NCBI RefSeq assembly: GCF_009905375.1 | Contig: NC_133647.1 | Location: 168,376,275-168,440,274 of the forward strand | Origin: Apium graveolens | Taxonomy: Eukaryota > Streptophyta > Magnoliopsida > Apiales > Apiaceae | Reading direction: 5' to 3' | Length of the DNA: 64,000 nucleotides | In this document: piece by piece, positions 12,599 through 24,674 of the stretch | How the letters are laid out: each line of letters opens with the position of its first letter | Numbering within the stretch: the first letter of the stretch is position 1 | Translations under genes and position numbers: made by a program | Notes under the pieces: generated by a model | Database searches by the model: none | What the model was told of the DNA's origin: nothing | Seen by the model: the letters and a program-made list of their open reading frames with translations, nothing else

Positions 12599-12930
12599 GA
12601 CTTATCGAGATCTCTAATAACTTTATAGTTGTTTGACTTATCGAAGTCTCGGAGTTCTCTATAAGAGAATTTGGCTTATCGAGATCTCTCATCTTCATAT
12701 CTTCACTTTGGCTTATCGATGTCTCTGAGTTCTCTAGTGACAAATTGACTTATCGACATCTCAGAGATCTCTAGTGATATTTTGACTTATCGATATCTTA
12801 GAGATCTCTAGTGATATTTTGACTTGTCGATATCTCAGGAGTTCTCTAGTGAGGAAATGACTTGTTGATATCTCCATTCTTCATGTCTTCAATTTGGATT
12901 ATCGATATCTCTGAGTTCTCTGGTAGCTTT
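12599..12930 (+). repeat. 37-bp minisatellite, nine imperfect copies
   Basis: Copies begin at 12599, 12635, 12673, 12710, 12747, 12784, 12821, 12859 and 12896, each starting near gacttatcgatatctc and often ending gttctctagtga. Spacing is 36-38 bp. It starts 28 bp after the Sirevirus LTR. Confidence 0.85.
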
Positions 12931-13615
12931 TATTGATTTTTGATAAGTCATTTCAGAGTTTTCGAATGACTTCTCTGTAACACATAATCTGTGACTTGTA
13001 GATTTTTTGACCTAGAATGTTTTTCCAAAAACAGATTTATTCAACTCCAAGCTTCTTCACACTTTCTCTGAGGCATGATCTTCATGATTTTCTTCCAGAG
13101 TTTATTCTTAGATTTGAAACTGTTTACAGAAAAATACTTCAGTCTAATATATTTACATTTTTACAGACTTAAGTGTTACAATACACAATGCAAACATAGA
13201 TTACCATACAACTTACTTAGGGTTGTCAATTTGACTTAGTGTTGTTATAATACAGGCATATCTTGCACAACAATATAATTGAATTTTTTTATAAAAATTA
13301 AATCACTAAAAAGTAAATATAATATACTTTAATATGTATTTTTCGGTTTTTAAAAATAATGAAAGAATGATATTTAATTTACGGTCAAAGTTGAGTCAAT
13401 TTGACCATAAAAAGTCAAACAAGACCTAAAAATTGGGACGGAGGGAGTATAATATCATGTTCTTACCTTTCTCGTAGCGAAATGTATCAAACCGTATAAG
13501 ATTTTGTTCAGATCTTTCTCTATCACCTTTAAATTTTAGTACGACTGGTTACAGATAAATAATCAAACGTAAAAATGAGGCCATCACGTTGATCAGATCA
13601 TTTATGTATCACAGA
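12931..13615. other. Intergenic, with one Stowaway-like end
   Basis: AT-rich and without coding signal. At 13434-13449 it contains gggacggagggagtat, which matches a Stowaway MITE right terminus with flanking TA. I could not find the matching left terminus, so this is an orphan end or decayed element. Confidence 0.5.
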
Positions 13616-13979
13616 CAGTGTTTAAAAATCACCGATAAATCCCCGATTCAACCGATTAATCCTTGATTAATCTCCTACAAAGTATCCGACCGATTCGATC
13701 TTTGAAATCCGATTATTCTTACGATTTTTTTATTGGAGTATATATAATTATTTATTAAAATTAAAATACTATATTAATTTAAATATGAATAAGTATAGAA
13801 ATTATGATATAAGAAATATATATTTGTTAATAAATAACTAATATAATGATAATAATATATTAAATATAATTTAATATTATAATACATCCTATTTTTACTC
13901 CGATTATTCCCTGATTTTTAATTAATCCTAAATCAATAACTCGACCGATCTTGCCCGATTACCAATTTTTACAACACTG
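13616..13979. mobile_element. hAT-type MITE (364 bp)
   Basis: Terminal inverted repeats begin cagtgtttaaaaatcaccga on the left and, reading inward from the right, cagtgttgtaaaaattggta. Flanks are an 8-bp near-duplication, atcacaga (13608-13615) and atcacaaa (13980-13987), 7 of 8 matching. The CAGTG ends and 8-bp target duplication fit the hAT superfamily. It has no coding capacity. Confidence 0.8.
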
Positions 13980-14063
13980 ATCACAAAATATTAACACTCT
14001 AGATTAGCAAAAAAGGAAATATTAACACTCTAGCTTAACTTTGCGCAATGAAATAATTATATA

Positions 14064-14299
14064 CTCCCTCTTTTTTCTTTTATATGTCGTTTGACTTTAT
14101 TGCATACAATTCTAAATCATTTGACCGTATAGATAAAATAATAATTTTTAAAATTTTCTTTTTCTAAATTAAAGTTTTAGTTATATATTTTTATTCACAA
14201 AAAGAAAAAATTAAAAAAATATTATTTTAACTATGCGATCAAAGAACTTAGAATTATGTGCACAAAAGTCAAACGTCGTACAACAAAAAGTAGAGGGAG
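14064..14299. mobile_element. Stowaway-type MITE (236 bp)
   Basis: Ends are ctccctcttttttctttt on the left and aaaaagtagagggag on the right, flanked on both sides by TA (14062-14063, 14300-14301). The inverted repeats extend well inward (gtcgtttgact versus agtcaaacgtcg). This is the classic Tc1/mariner-derived Stowaway structure. Confidence 0.85.
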
Positions 14300-14369
14300 T
14301 AAGTTAGCAGTACTTCTATATTAAAAAGTATAAAATTTTAGATTTTTTGTAAATACGACCTGGTGTGTA

Positions 14370-15103
14370 GGGCTGAGTATTCGGTTATTCGGTAACCGAA
14401 TCGAAATATAATTCGGTTATCGAATATCGAATAAGGGTAAAAATCAGAACCGAATAATGAACCGAAATAATTTCGGTTATTTACCGAACCGAAATAATTA
14501 TTTTGGTTAAAATCGAAAACTGAATTAAAAAACTAAATTAGGAAAAAAATTAAAATTTTAATAATAAAATATTTAATAAATTACAACAAAGATTAATGAT
14601 GGTATAACAGTTAAACTTATGCTCTTAGTTGGACTTCCATGCACCTGAATATTATGGTGTGGTGTCTTAATTACAATAAAAGTAATTTTTGCTAGTTAGT
14701 TTAATTTTTTATTTTAGCAACTAAATTGAAGATCATGAAAATTAAATACATTAAAATCTAAATTAGGCTAATAGCAATTAAATATAAGAAATAAAAGGAG
14801 AGGAAAAGTGAAGTTGGGAACGGGGAATTAATATTTCAAGTAAAAAAAAGTAACTAGGTAAAAATAAGTAATATATCAATAAATATATTTATGTATATAT
14901 TAATATATATTATTTATTATATTTCGGTAATTTCGGTAATTCAGGTATTTCGGTAAAAAAAACCGAAAAAACCGAAATACCGAATAACATAAAACATCAT
15001 AACCGAATTAAAAAACCGAATTATTTCGGTTCGATAACCAAACTGAATTATTTCGGTTATTTCGGTTCGGTATTCGGTTAACCGAACCGAATGCTCACCC
15101 AAT
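14370..15103. mobile_element. Non-autonomous TIR element rich in CGGTTA motifs
   Basis: Left end gggctgagtattcggttatt; right end, read inward, attgggtgagcattcggttc. Both ends consist of many interleaved direct and inverted copies of ttcggtta/taaccgaa. A 9-bp direct repeat flanks it: tggtgtgta (14361-14369) and tggtgtgca (15104-15112), 8 of 9 matching. The superfamily (Mutator or hAT) is not settled. The right end stops about 90 bp before the start codon of the dimethylase gene. Confidence 0.7.
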
Positions 15104-15194
15104 TGGTGTGCAAGAATCGACTTGCTCGGTTCTATTTTCCAACTCTCGGCTCCCACCTTGGTCGATAAGAAAGATAGTTTGTTTTTCTAACACA

Positions 15195-18100
15195 ATGTCA
15201 AATCTCGCGCATACTTCACCACCGCTGTCTTCTTTTATCTACATTACAGAACACAACATATCTTCATTTCCATCACAATACAACACTTGCACTAGAACAA
15301 AAACATGTCCAATAGTTAGAGCAACTGACAAAACAAACTCAAAAGCTGAGGCAAAGCCCAGAAACCAAGAAGATGATTATCACGCAACTCTCAAAGCCCT
15401 CAATTCTAAAGGCCGTACACCTCGCAAATCTCTTGGCCAGGTTATCAAATTGTGTGTTTGAGTTCTTTGAGGACTTTTATCAAACATGTTTTGTGCATTG
15501 TTGGTTATAGTTATTTTTTTATTGTTTTTTTGCAGCATTATATGCTGAATTCTTCTATAAATGAGCAACTTGTAGCTGCGGCGAATGTAAATGAAGGAGA
15601 TGTGGTTCTTGAAATTGGGCCTGGGACTGGGTCTCTTACTAATGTTCTTGTTGAGTCTGGTGCCACTGTTCTTGCTATCGAAAAGGTTCGGTTTTACCTT
15701 GTTTTTCGTAGGAAGCTGGATTACTCGAAGCATGCTGCAGTTATTGTTACTGAGTAATTTGCAGGCGTTATGAGTTATAGTTTCGATCTTGATGATTTAG
15801 TATTAGCTGTAGTATGGATTACATAATTCCGATTTAAAAATAACGGAATACTGGATTCTATTTCATCAACATGCATTAACATAAAACAAGGATAAGCATA
15901 AAGGAAAGATGTATAAGAAATGTAGAGTCCATATTGTAAATTGCTAATGGTTAACGTTGCATAACGGACTCCCTACTTTGAGGATTATTATGAAGTTGAT
16001 TGTAAGTAGAAAAGAACGGGGGTGGGGTTATATATCAAATGTGAAATATCTCCTTTTTTTATTGATGTTTTTTGGTTTATGTTTAAAAGGAAATCAGATC
16101 ACTGCCATTACTTATCTTTACTTTGGTGTGTAGGACCCTTACATGGCGGAACTTGTGAGAGAAAGATTTGCGGGTGTCGACAATGTCAAGGTATAAAATC
16201 TCTTCCTTTCCCCTTATATTCTAGGAACTTTTTATCCGTCATGCAGTATTTTATGTGAGCATGATTTGTGTCACACTATTTTTCTCTTCTTTATAAATTT
16301 TGGTTGTATTGGCTTTTTGGTATGAACCGGTGATGCGTACTTTTGGTAGTTTAAGTGTATAATAGTGGTAGAACAGGATCTTAAAAAGTTCCTCTTGGTT
16401 TCAAACCATGTTTTACTTTGTTACAGATCGTGTGATATTAGCGAGTTCTAGCGTTCTATATTGTTGTTACAGCATAGTGATTTATGAGTTCTAACATCTT
16501 CAATAAAATATTGTAGGTTTTGCAAGAAGATTTCACAAGATGTCATGTGCGCTCCCATTTGTTACCTTATTTGGAAGGTAATTCATTGGATAGAAGTACA
16601 CGATGTGCTAAGGTGAAACCTCTATCTCTTGACTTCTTTCTATTTTTTCACAATTTATATACTTTTTATTTGTCAATGCGGAATTATTTCTGTATCACTT
16701 TTGGTCAACAAAACAATAATTTATATTTGTCCTGATGTCTAAATGTTAAATGCTGAAAAGCCTGCAACTGGAGTGAAAAATTCTTTCCCAGAGACAAATT
16801 TTAAGATAGCTAACTAGCTAATATTTTGCAGGTAGTCTCTAATCTTCCATTTAATATCAGTACAGATGTAATTAAGCTTCTTCTTCCCATGGGAGATATT
16901 TTCTCAGAAGTTGTTCTCTTGCTCCAGGTTCGAATTACTTTCTTGCATTTTAATAATTTGTTTCCAAGCAACATCTGCCTTTTATAGGTCATTAAGTTTC
17001 ACAAAATTGATGTTTTTGTTTTGTTGACTGATTATTTTATATCGTGGTCCCCTATTAACTACTAATTGCATTTTAATTACTTATAATTTCAAAGAGAATT
17101 GTATGTATGGAGGTAAGTGTAGGCACTTGTTTTAGAGGGTTAGTCATGGATTACCGTGAGATCTGAGATACCTAATTTATATGTACTTAGATATTGGCTG
17201 AGTAGGTTTAAGGTGCCAGAATAAGGTTTCAAATCTCTTTATTTATTTTGGAATTTATATTTTGTTATTAAAATGTTTAGAGTACATGAATATAAATGCT
17301 ACCTCTTCTGCTCTGTGGAGGGCCCAAATATTGTAGTCTTTTATCAAAATTATAGTTGCTGACCCATGATTACTAGATTATATCCAACTTCAAAAGCTTA
17401 AGATTATTTATATATTATGAAGGACCTATACAAAGAATGATGTAGTGAGACTTGGAACTAATAGCTAGCTTACAAATTTTTGTAGTAACAGCTTAGAAAT
17501 TAGATAGTACATTGTCACTCGTCTTTTTTAACAGAATGTTTCTTTCAGGAGGAAGCTGCTTTACGTCTGGTGGATCCATCTTTGCGAACATCTGAATATC
17601 GACCTATAAATATCTTCATCAATTTTTATTCAGGTAATTTGCCAGATTTAAAAAAGTCAAATAATTTTAGATATGCTAACAACTTAAGAATTTATTTCAA
17701 CTTGTAACAATAAAATAATGCATATTGAAGATATTTTTTTATTTAAAACCCCCTTCCTCCTATAATTTCATTTCATTTGGTGTCAATCCCCCCCCCCCCC
17801 TCTTAAAGATCTATAGTTAGAGAGTCTTAGAGGGTGTTGCTTTGTACATTCTATAAATTAGTATCCCTAGGTAATGTAAAAGGATATTATAACTCATGAT
17901 TGTTCTACTCCCATAAAGGAATCAATATAAAATACTAGAACATATTACAGAAAGGGTGTTAATAAATACAATATGTAATCCAATTCCAACCCCTTGGGTT
18001 GATCGTACTAATGCTTTTCAGCTGAAGTTTTTACTCTAAAAAGTTCTCTTGCTGCGCTTTAGGATCATTAAGGTGTAGTGCGACCAATAAATTAGAGAGC

Positions 18101-19333
18101 CTCCCTGAGTTGCAGAATACCAGGTTGCAATACATACAACTTGATGTCTTGGTCTAACCATGTAGAAGCTTGTTCATGTGGCTAATTGTCATCTTAATAT
18201 ATTTTTCTGAAAGCAGGAGAGAGGTGATATTTCACCGTGACATTTCAAAACAAAACAGTAAAAAATATTTTTCTTGAAAAACAGTTCATGTATTCTAGTA
18301 ACCTTTTTTTATCATGATTGCCACAGATCCCGAGTACAAGCTCAACGTTCCAAGGACAAACTTTTTCCCTCAGCCGAAAGTAAGTGGTCAATTTATTTTC
18401 TGTGGATTGTATGTTGTACTAATGCTCTTTGGGATATCTGCTGCATTGCTAGTAAAATTATTTATTCCACATCGGATTGTCTGATAAGTTATTGTCCGAA
18501 TGTGGACTTCAATGTTGGCTGGCACAGACTTGTAATTTTATCTGCAGATGTATAGCTTGAGCCAGATCATTTAAATAAATTTGAAATCCAAAAACGAAAA
18601 TTAGCCGGACTTCTGCATCTTGCAAAATTATAGTAGCAAGGCATTTTTCCAAACTAATTGATACAATTATATAGGAGAGGACAGCACCTTAGTTGCTTAC
18701 TAAATGATTTTCTATTTAGAACAGTTGCTTACGATATACTATTCTACCTAGTTCAAGAACATATACTAGATATAAATTTAGCTCTGTTAAGTATTTATTG
18801 AGGGCTCAATTTTCCCGTTTGTGGGTTTTTTGGTATCAAGGAATAGGTTACACACTCAGTGAGTTGATCAGTATTTGTTCTTGTATAGGTTGATGCAGCA
18901 ATAGTAGCATTCAGGCTGAAGCAAGCTGTAGACTACCCTGCTGTTTCCTCAACAAAAAGTTTTTTCTCGATGGTCCGAATCAACTCAGAATGTATCAGAA
19001 GCTTTATCTTGACCCTTTTAGCCTTACATGCGCTTCTCTCTTATGGTTCAGGTAAATTCTGCATTTAACGGAAAGCGTAAGATGTTGAGGAAATCACTCC
19101 AGCACATATGTTCATCTTCTGAGATTGAAGAAGCACTCAGAAACATTAACCTACTAGCAACAGTAAGAAAAAAAAGGTTGTTTACAATTAAATTCTTGGT
19201 ATTCACATTCTCTTACTCCCTAGAATTATTCATGCAGTCGAGGCCAGAAGAGCTGACGCTAGAAGATTTTGTGAATTTGCATGGTGTGATTGTCAAGAAT
19301 AGCATGTTTGTCCATGATGGTCTTGAAGATTAG
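15195..19333 (+). CDS. PFC1: Plastid rRNA adenine dimethylase (PFC1/KsgA family), ten exons
   Basis: By family, it dimethylates two adjacent adenines near the 3' end of small-subunit rRNA using S-adenosylmethionine; plant PFC1 does this in chloroplasts. Exons with GT-AG junctions and consistent phase: 15195-15440, 15536-15685, 16134-16190, 16517-16612, 16832-16927, 17549-17633, 18327-18379, 18889-18972, 19052-19162, 19238-19333. The product is about 357 aa, the usual size. The first about 60 residues are Ser/Thr-rich, a likely transit peptide. Then come KSLGQHYMLN, the SAM motif VLEIGPGTGSLT, the catalytic loop SNLPFNIS (NLPF), FFPQPKVDAAIVAF and FNGKRKMLRKSLQ. I chose the ATG at 15195; an in-frame codon at 15108 overlaps transposon sequence. 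No lesion was seen. The 3' flank to about 19700 is probably UTR. Confidence 0.93.
17792..17803 (+). repeat. Poly-C run in a PFC1 intron
   Basis: About a dozen consecutive C residues inside the intron between exons 6 and 7; a likely hypervariable homopolymer. Confidence 0.8.
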
Positions 19334-19710
19334 TACCTTTTTGCCAAAATAGCAGTGTTTGGCGAGTTTGCCAAGACTATGGGCTCAACATGGGGACTCA
19401 TAGTAATCTTACATAACTTGAGATTCAGATTCTGAAGCTGCAAGAGCACCTTGTCCTCCATGACAATATTTACAGAACGATTTTCATCAGAGCATATAGT
19501 CGGGATGGGATTCAGTCAACAGAATTTGTTTGGGGAAAATTGCAACCCTGTCACCACAGAACTTCACATAGAGAGAAAGATTCAGGTTTCTCTTCCCACA
19601 TCATGCTTCCACATCTGAATATAATGCTGAGATAGATTTTTTAAGTTGTACTATTTGTAAATTCATATTCAAGTAACATATATCAACTTGGTTGTGACAT
19701 TCCATGTTCA

Positions 19711-19792
19711 TAGTAAGTCTTCGATTACTTTCTGATGTTCAAGAATCTGTATAGTAAGTCTTCGATTACTTTCTGATGTTCAAGAATCTGTT
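19711..19792. repeat. 41-bp perfect tandem duplication
   Basis: Two copies starting at 19711 and 19752 of tagtaagtcttcgattactt plus the following 21 bases, with no mismatch seen. It lies downstream of the PFC1 stop, in or just beyond the 3' UTR, and looks recent. Confidence 0.85.
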
Positions 19793-22700
19793 GCATCCTA
19801 GCTGAAATGATCAGAACACATGACAAACCACGGGTATATGCTTCCTGCAAAGAACACCTTTTCTCCAAAGTACTGGCCCCACCTGACATTTTGTAACACG
19901 TGTACTTCTCCGCCATGTCACTACCTCGGGAACTGTACAAATTTTGAAAAAAAGTAACAGTTTCACAAAATCACCCATCTGAACGGTTATTACCGAGAGC
20001 AAATCCAAGTATCTCTCTATCCCTACTCTCAAGTCATTTTTTGACAAAATTATTATAGAATTTAACTCCAGCACACTCCTAATCACTCCCTACATATTTA
20101 AGATTTTTAAAATTTTCCTCATTATTGAGGAGGCTCTAATGTTTGTTAAACTAATTTAATATTAGTATATATTTTCCCTCCAAAATGTAGTCACCATTCC
20201 TATTTGTATTTGGTACATCAGATTCCCCTTTTTGTTGCCATTTACTATCATGGCCAAAGATGATTCTGATTCCTGCAAGTCTAAGCAACAGTAGCGCAAT
20301 AACAAAATTTAACGTATGTAGGCAGCTCCTATTCACACTGTAGGAAAAAAAATCACCTAGTAGCAACAAAACGCTTAAGAAAAACTTACCCAAGCACCTA
20401 TTTATAATTCTATCGGTACAACAGCTACATAGTTTCCTCTACGCGAAGCAGATGACTTTATTATAAAACTGAATAATAAAACAAAGATAGAAACTCTAGA
20501 ACAAAATAGAAACTCTGAAAAGGCCTGTTGGAGTAGACTCAAATAATATAACTTACTAGGATATTTGCCCGCTTTGCTGGGCAAATTTTTAATTTTACAT
20601 TTTATTTCATATATAACACCATTTTTTTAATTATTTAGAAAATTATATTTTTTAGTTTATCTGAAAAAATTGAAATTGAAAAAAGCTAATATGATGTATT
20701 TATTCTTTGTCAAAGATTCGTAGTAAGTGTACTAATAGTACTATGTAATACTCTCATATATTCTTGTATAAATATGTTGAGATTTTTGATGTTTTGCCAG
20801 GCTCAATTATAAAATTTAGTTATATATTAAATACTTATAATTTTATTAGTTGTATAATTCAGGTGTTTGTAAAAATAATGTGATGTTGTTGTATTTCCGT
20901 TTATTTTATATTAATATTATTTAGTATAATTATTACACATTTTCAAAATTGTCTTTCTTTATTGTGTTAATTGTTGAATATTTTTTTTGTTATTGGTTTT
21001 CTCCTTCAGTATAAGACATTGAAATATTTCTTTAAGAATGTTATTTGGTTTATTAAGTCATGGTTATGGACAAATAATTTTTTATTTTTGAAGGTATGTG
21101 ATTGTTTAATAGTAGTTACATTATAGAAAATATGTATGGTTCAACGGTTATCTTTAACTATAATATATAATTAGACCATTTATTACAATGAAATGAAAAT
21201 CATAGTATAATTCAACAATTTATTACAATAAAATGAAAATTAAGTATGAGCATCATAGTTTTATAAATCAGGGAAAATACCTTCTCTTTTAATCAAGTTT
21301 CCAAAATTTTATACAATTATTTCTCCACGTTATTGTCACCCATGCCTCCACTTTAATATTTACTTTTATAAGGAGCATCCCAGCAATTCTTGGAATTGCT
21401 CTAAATCCAATCTTGACCTGCCAATCACTCTTGTCTTGATTTTAATAGCTCACTAAACATCCATTCATTTGCATCAGTTTACAACTATACAAAGTACGAG
21501 TGGAGCACCGCGTATTCCCAATAAAATTAAATTTATATTTTTTTTATTATTAAATTTTTAAAAAGTATCCAAAAGTGTTCCTCAAAATTAAAAAATATAT
21601 AAGTTGTATTTTAAAAATTTGTCCGATATTTACCTAAACAATATATAATAAGTATATAAAGAGCAAAATCTGGGCATACATTACAGTACTGCTGTGACGC
21701 TTCTTTCTTGTCAAGAAATATATATATTGGTTTTTGACATTTATTACTCCTAATCTCTTCTTCACTTGTCTTCTTAAGTTGAAAGTTTGTTTTCTTTAGC
21801 TAAAGATTCAATCTTTTTGTATTAAAACTACATTCTTTAGCTATAGATTCTTAGTTTTTAAGTTAAAAGCTTTGGGTTTTAAGCTAAAGATTTAATTTTT
21901 ATGTATTAATCTCTGATTCTCACTTTAGCTATATTAGTCCTAACCCGACGGACCCGAAATTAAAAATATTAGTATCATATTATTATTTGCATAAAACTGA
22001 AACTCATAATTCGTGAAAATACAGATCTAAATATAATAGATAAAATGCTGTTAAAATATGTAGTTAAAAAAATCGAAGTTAAGTGTAACTCTAAAATTTC
22101 ACCGTATAATTCTAGTTATACATGCACCTAATTATTTACTTATACAAATCTGACATGTTAACTTACTAATATGATTATTTTAAAGTAAACCGACGCTTGG
22201 ATGTTCAGCAACAAATAAAAATCGAAGGAAATAAAATTTACAGAGAGTAAAAGTTAATTTTTGTCAGTTGAGATTTTATTACATAAAATTTTAAAAATAG
22301 TTGTATAATTTTTTAGTGAGTACCAAGATTTGGTACCTAAACATAGTTTCGTTTATTAGTATATATATATAGTTGATAGTTTATAACCCGTGCGAAACAC
22401 GGACCCGAAACTAAAAATATCGAATTAATATTTGTAGAGAATTATTCATAATCTGTGCGAAATACGAATTAAAATTAATATATTAATATCAAATATTAAA
22501 TTGGTACTTGCAAAAAATAGTTATGTGATTTAAATGAATCGAATCAGTTATGAAATTTTCCACTATAATTCTAATTTTGCATTGTTTTACTTAATATAGA
22601 AATCTAACATATTAGTTTTATTTTTGTAAAACGAATTGTATATCTATCTTACGAACCAAATATATGTTCTTTAGATAATTTAACATTAATTAATATTATT

Positions 22701-23671
22701 TGATAATTATCTTATAATTAGTCTTTTCAATATAGTTTATTTAATATTATCTAATTGTCGATAAAAATTAATTTACAAATTAAAAGTAAATAGATGTTAT
22801 TAAATTTAATTTAATATTACTTAATATAATCTAAATACAACCATAAATTTGTTATTATTAAAACATATTTTTTAATTTAAAGTAAATAAGCGTTGTGATG
22901 GACAGTAATAAATACGACCGTTAAATCAATAATTTTCAGTTTAAAAGTTAATAAATGTTACTAAAGTCATTTGCTATTACTTAATTATTTTTAAAATAAT
23001 ATTATCCAATTAAAAAGTAAACGACACTGAGATTGACACTAACTATTAGAAAATACGTTTTAATAGTTTACTTTGTAGTTAGTAGTTTTTCAAAATAAAA
23101 GCAAATATAATTTATTTTACTTAATTTAACTTAACTTAATAAATTTTTAATATAATTTATAATTAAATAAAGCTTACGGAGAATATAAGTTAATTCGTGT
23201 TAGTAATTTACTTAATAGTTTGCAAAGAAAATAAAATTTACAAAGAATGGAAGTCGATTTGTGTTAAAATCAAAGTTTATAAAGAATAGAAGTCAACTTA
23301 TAGGTAAGTTCCAAAATTTGGTAATTTGGTAATTTAGTACTTTTAACACTAAATTATACATATTACATAGTTTTGCTTATTAATAAAGAGTATAGATGGC
23401 GTTTGTGTTTATTTGTGATTTGTCTTAAAAAGATGAGATTTTGGAGCTAAAGTCTCGAGATTTTTGTGGGTTTGGCTTTGTTAGTGGAATGTTAATTTTG
23501 GGTTTGGAAATTGAAAGTGGTTTGAGATTGTTGATTACAGAGACAGGATGGATATTATATAAGTATCTTCTTTGTTGGATCAAAAAGTAGAGTCTTGAAT
23601 CTTTTCACTCTTTTATTTTTGTTTTTTGTTCTAAAATTAATGTTAAAGGTTTTTTCTTTTTAATTATATAT
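19793..23671. other. AT-rich intergenic region
   Basis: No coding region supported. Short ORFs here lack similarity or codon structure. At 22383-22400 a palindromic cccgtgcgaaacacgg occurs, with weaker related words near 21945 and 22455. Such hairpins are common in decayed plant transposons, but I could not define element ends. Confidence 0.6.
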
Positions 23672-23687
23672 GAAACTGATGATTCTT

Positions 23688-23799
23688 TTTTTTACTAATT
23701 TGGCTTATATGCCTTACAAGGGATTGAGCGAGAATCGAACCCAGAACCTGGGACGATAAGAGATAAGCCCTTAACCACTTAAGTTATCTCATCGCTCTC
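23688..23799 (-). mobile_element. tRNA-derived SINE (112 bp) with 16-bp target duplication
   Basis: Flanked by the identical 16-mer gaaactgatgattctt at 23672-23687 and 23800-23815. On the minus strand the 5' end has an A-box-like gataacttaagtgg and a B-box-like ggttcgattctc, the internal Pol III promoter of a tRNA-related head. The 3' end runs into an A-rich tail (T run at about 23688-23692 on the plus strand). Long target duplication, Pol III boxes and A tail together define a SINE. It has no acceptor-stem complementarity expected of a working tRNA. Confidence 0.88.
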
Positions 23800-23815
23800 G
23801 AAACTGATGATTCTT

Positions 23816-24227
23816 GTTTGTATGTGATGACCCTAAATATGAGTCATGTTTATGTGAGGAACAATACTCTTTATTGATACTTGTTTTTTCAACCCTCTAA
23901 GTAGAGCAATTAGTCTCTATTTATAGGGAGCCTTTAATGGGCTTTTCCCTTTACAATTGGGCCTCTATTGGGCTTTTTATTACAAGCTTATATACTAAAA
24001 CTCCTATCTATGGTCCTTCCTCTTTCTTCTTTATTCTCGGGCCCAACAGTATGTATATGTTTGTGTTTATGATGGTAGGTATTGATTGATGATACAAAGA
24101 AGCAGTGCGTTTTAAAGATCAAAGAGTTCTAGTAAATGATAGCAGCAACAAAGAAGTACATTCGAGATAATGTGTAAGTATATCGGTATTTGGTAGTTCA
24201 AAATTATTTTAAGCCTCAAAGGTAAGT
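23816..24227. other. Intergenic, no gene seen
   Basis: Contains LTR-like text (tttatagggagcc, ggcccaacag) but no paired ends that I could identify. Confidence 0.5.
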
Positions 24228-24458
24228 TAAAGAATACTTAATTGCACGAATATGACCTCATTATGATTATTTTGCACAAAATTGGATTATTTTGAATAAA
24301 ATTGGCTGAGTTTTAATAATAGGCACTAGCACTAGAATAAAATTTTGTGCTATTACCCTCATATACAAAGATGTATCTCTATATAAACACATACAATACC
24401 AAAAATTAACACTCCCATCCTAAAAATCAATTGGGGTAAAGCTAATATTACATACACC

Positions 24459-24674
24459 GTGACATACAAATGTTTTTGTGGAAGTTGGGCTGTAGAGAGG
24501 ACTGCTAGAATAGAGGTAAACAGGGGTCGAAAATTTCTTGGTTGTGTTCTTGGTAGTCGAGGTTGTGAGTTTTTCAGATGGGTTGATGGCTGCCAAAGAT
24601 GCAGGGTACTACAAACTGAAGTGGAGAAGACTAAATTGGAAGTTAGAAGATGGAAATTAGGCTGCCTTTTTTAA
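24459..24674 (+). CDS. GRF-type zinc-finger protein within the MULE
   Basis: A 71-residue frame with CFCGSWAV, then NRGRKFLGC, then GCEFFRWVDG, matching the GRF zinc finger (C-x-C-G ... GR-x-F-x-C ... C-x-F-F-x-W). This fold binds zinc and, in characterised proteins, contacts DNA. It is followed by a short possibly helical tail (LQTEVEKTKLEVRRWK). The first in-frame codon (24459) is ACA-GTG-ACA context rather than a clear ATG, so the true start is uncertain; an ATG-led or spliced form cannot be excluded. It sits in the left part of the MULE, opposite in strand to the transposase; small GRF proteins are often annotated beside plant MULEs. It could be a transposon accessory protein or a captured host fragment. 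Confidence 0.6.
   Translation: MTYKCFCGSWAVERTARIEVNRGRKFLGCVLGSRGCEFFRWVDGCQRCRVLQTEVEKTKLEVRRWKLGCLF

Noticed and set aside
13434..13449. Complete second Stowaway MITE
   Set aside because: Only the right terminus is recognisable; no left terminus with flanking TA was found.
18274..18555. Single 93-codon frame across PFC1 exon 7
   Set aside because: It reads the exon in a different frame and runs through introns; splice-consistent exons explain the region.
22383..22400. Helitron 3' hairpin candidate cccgtgcgaaacacgg
   Set aside because: No CTRR end followed by T, and no matching 5' TC terminus found, so an element cannot be defined.
23700..23799. Possible tRNA gene
   Set aside because: A and B boxes are present but no acceptor-stem pairing; the A tail and 16-bp duplication show a SINE.
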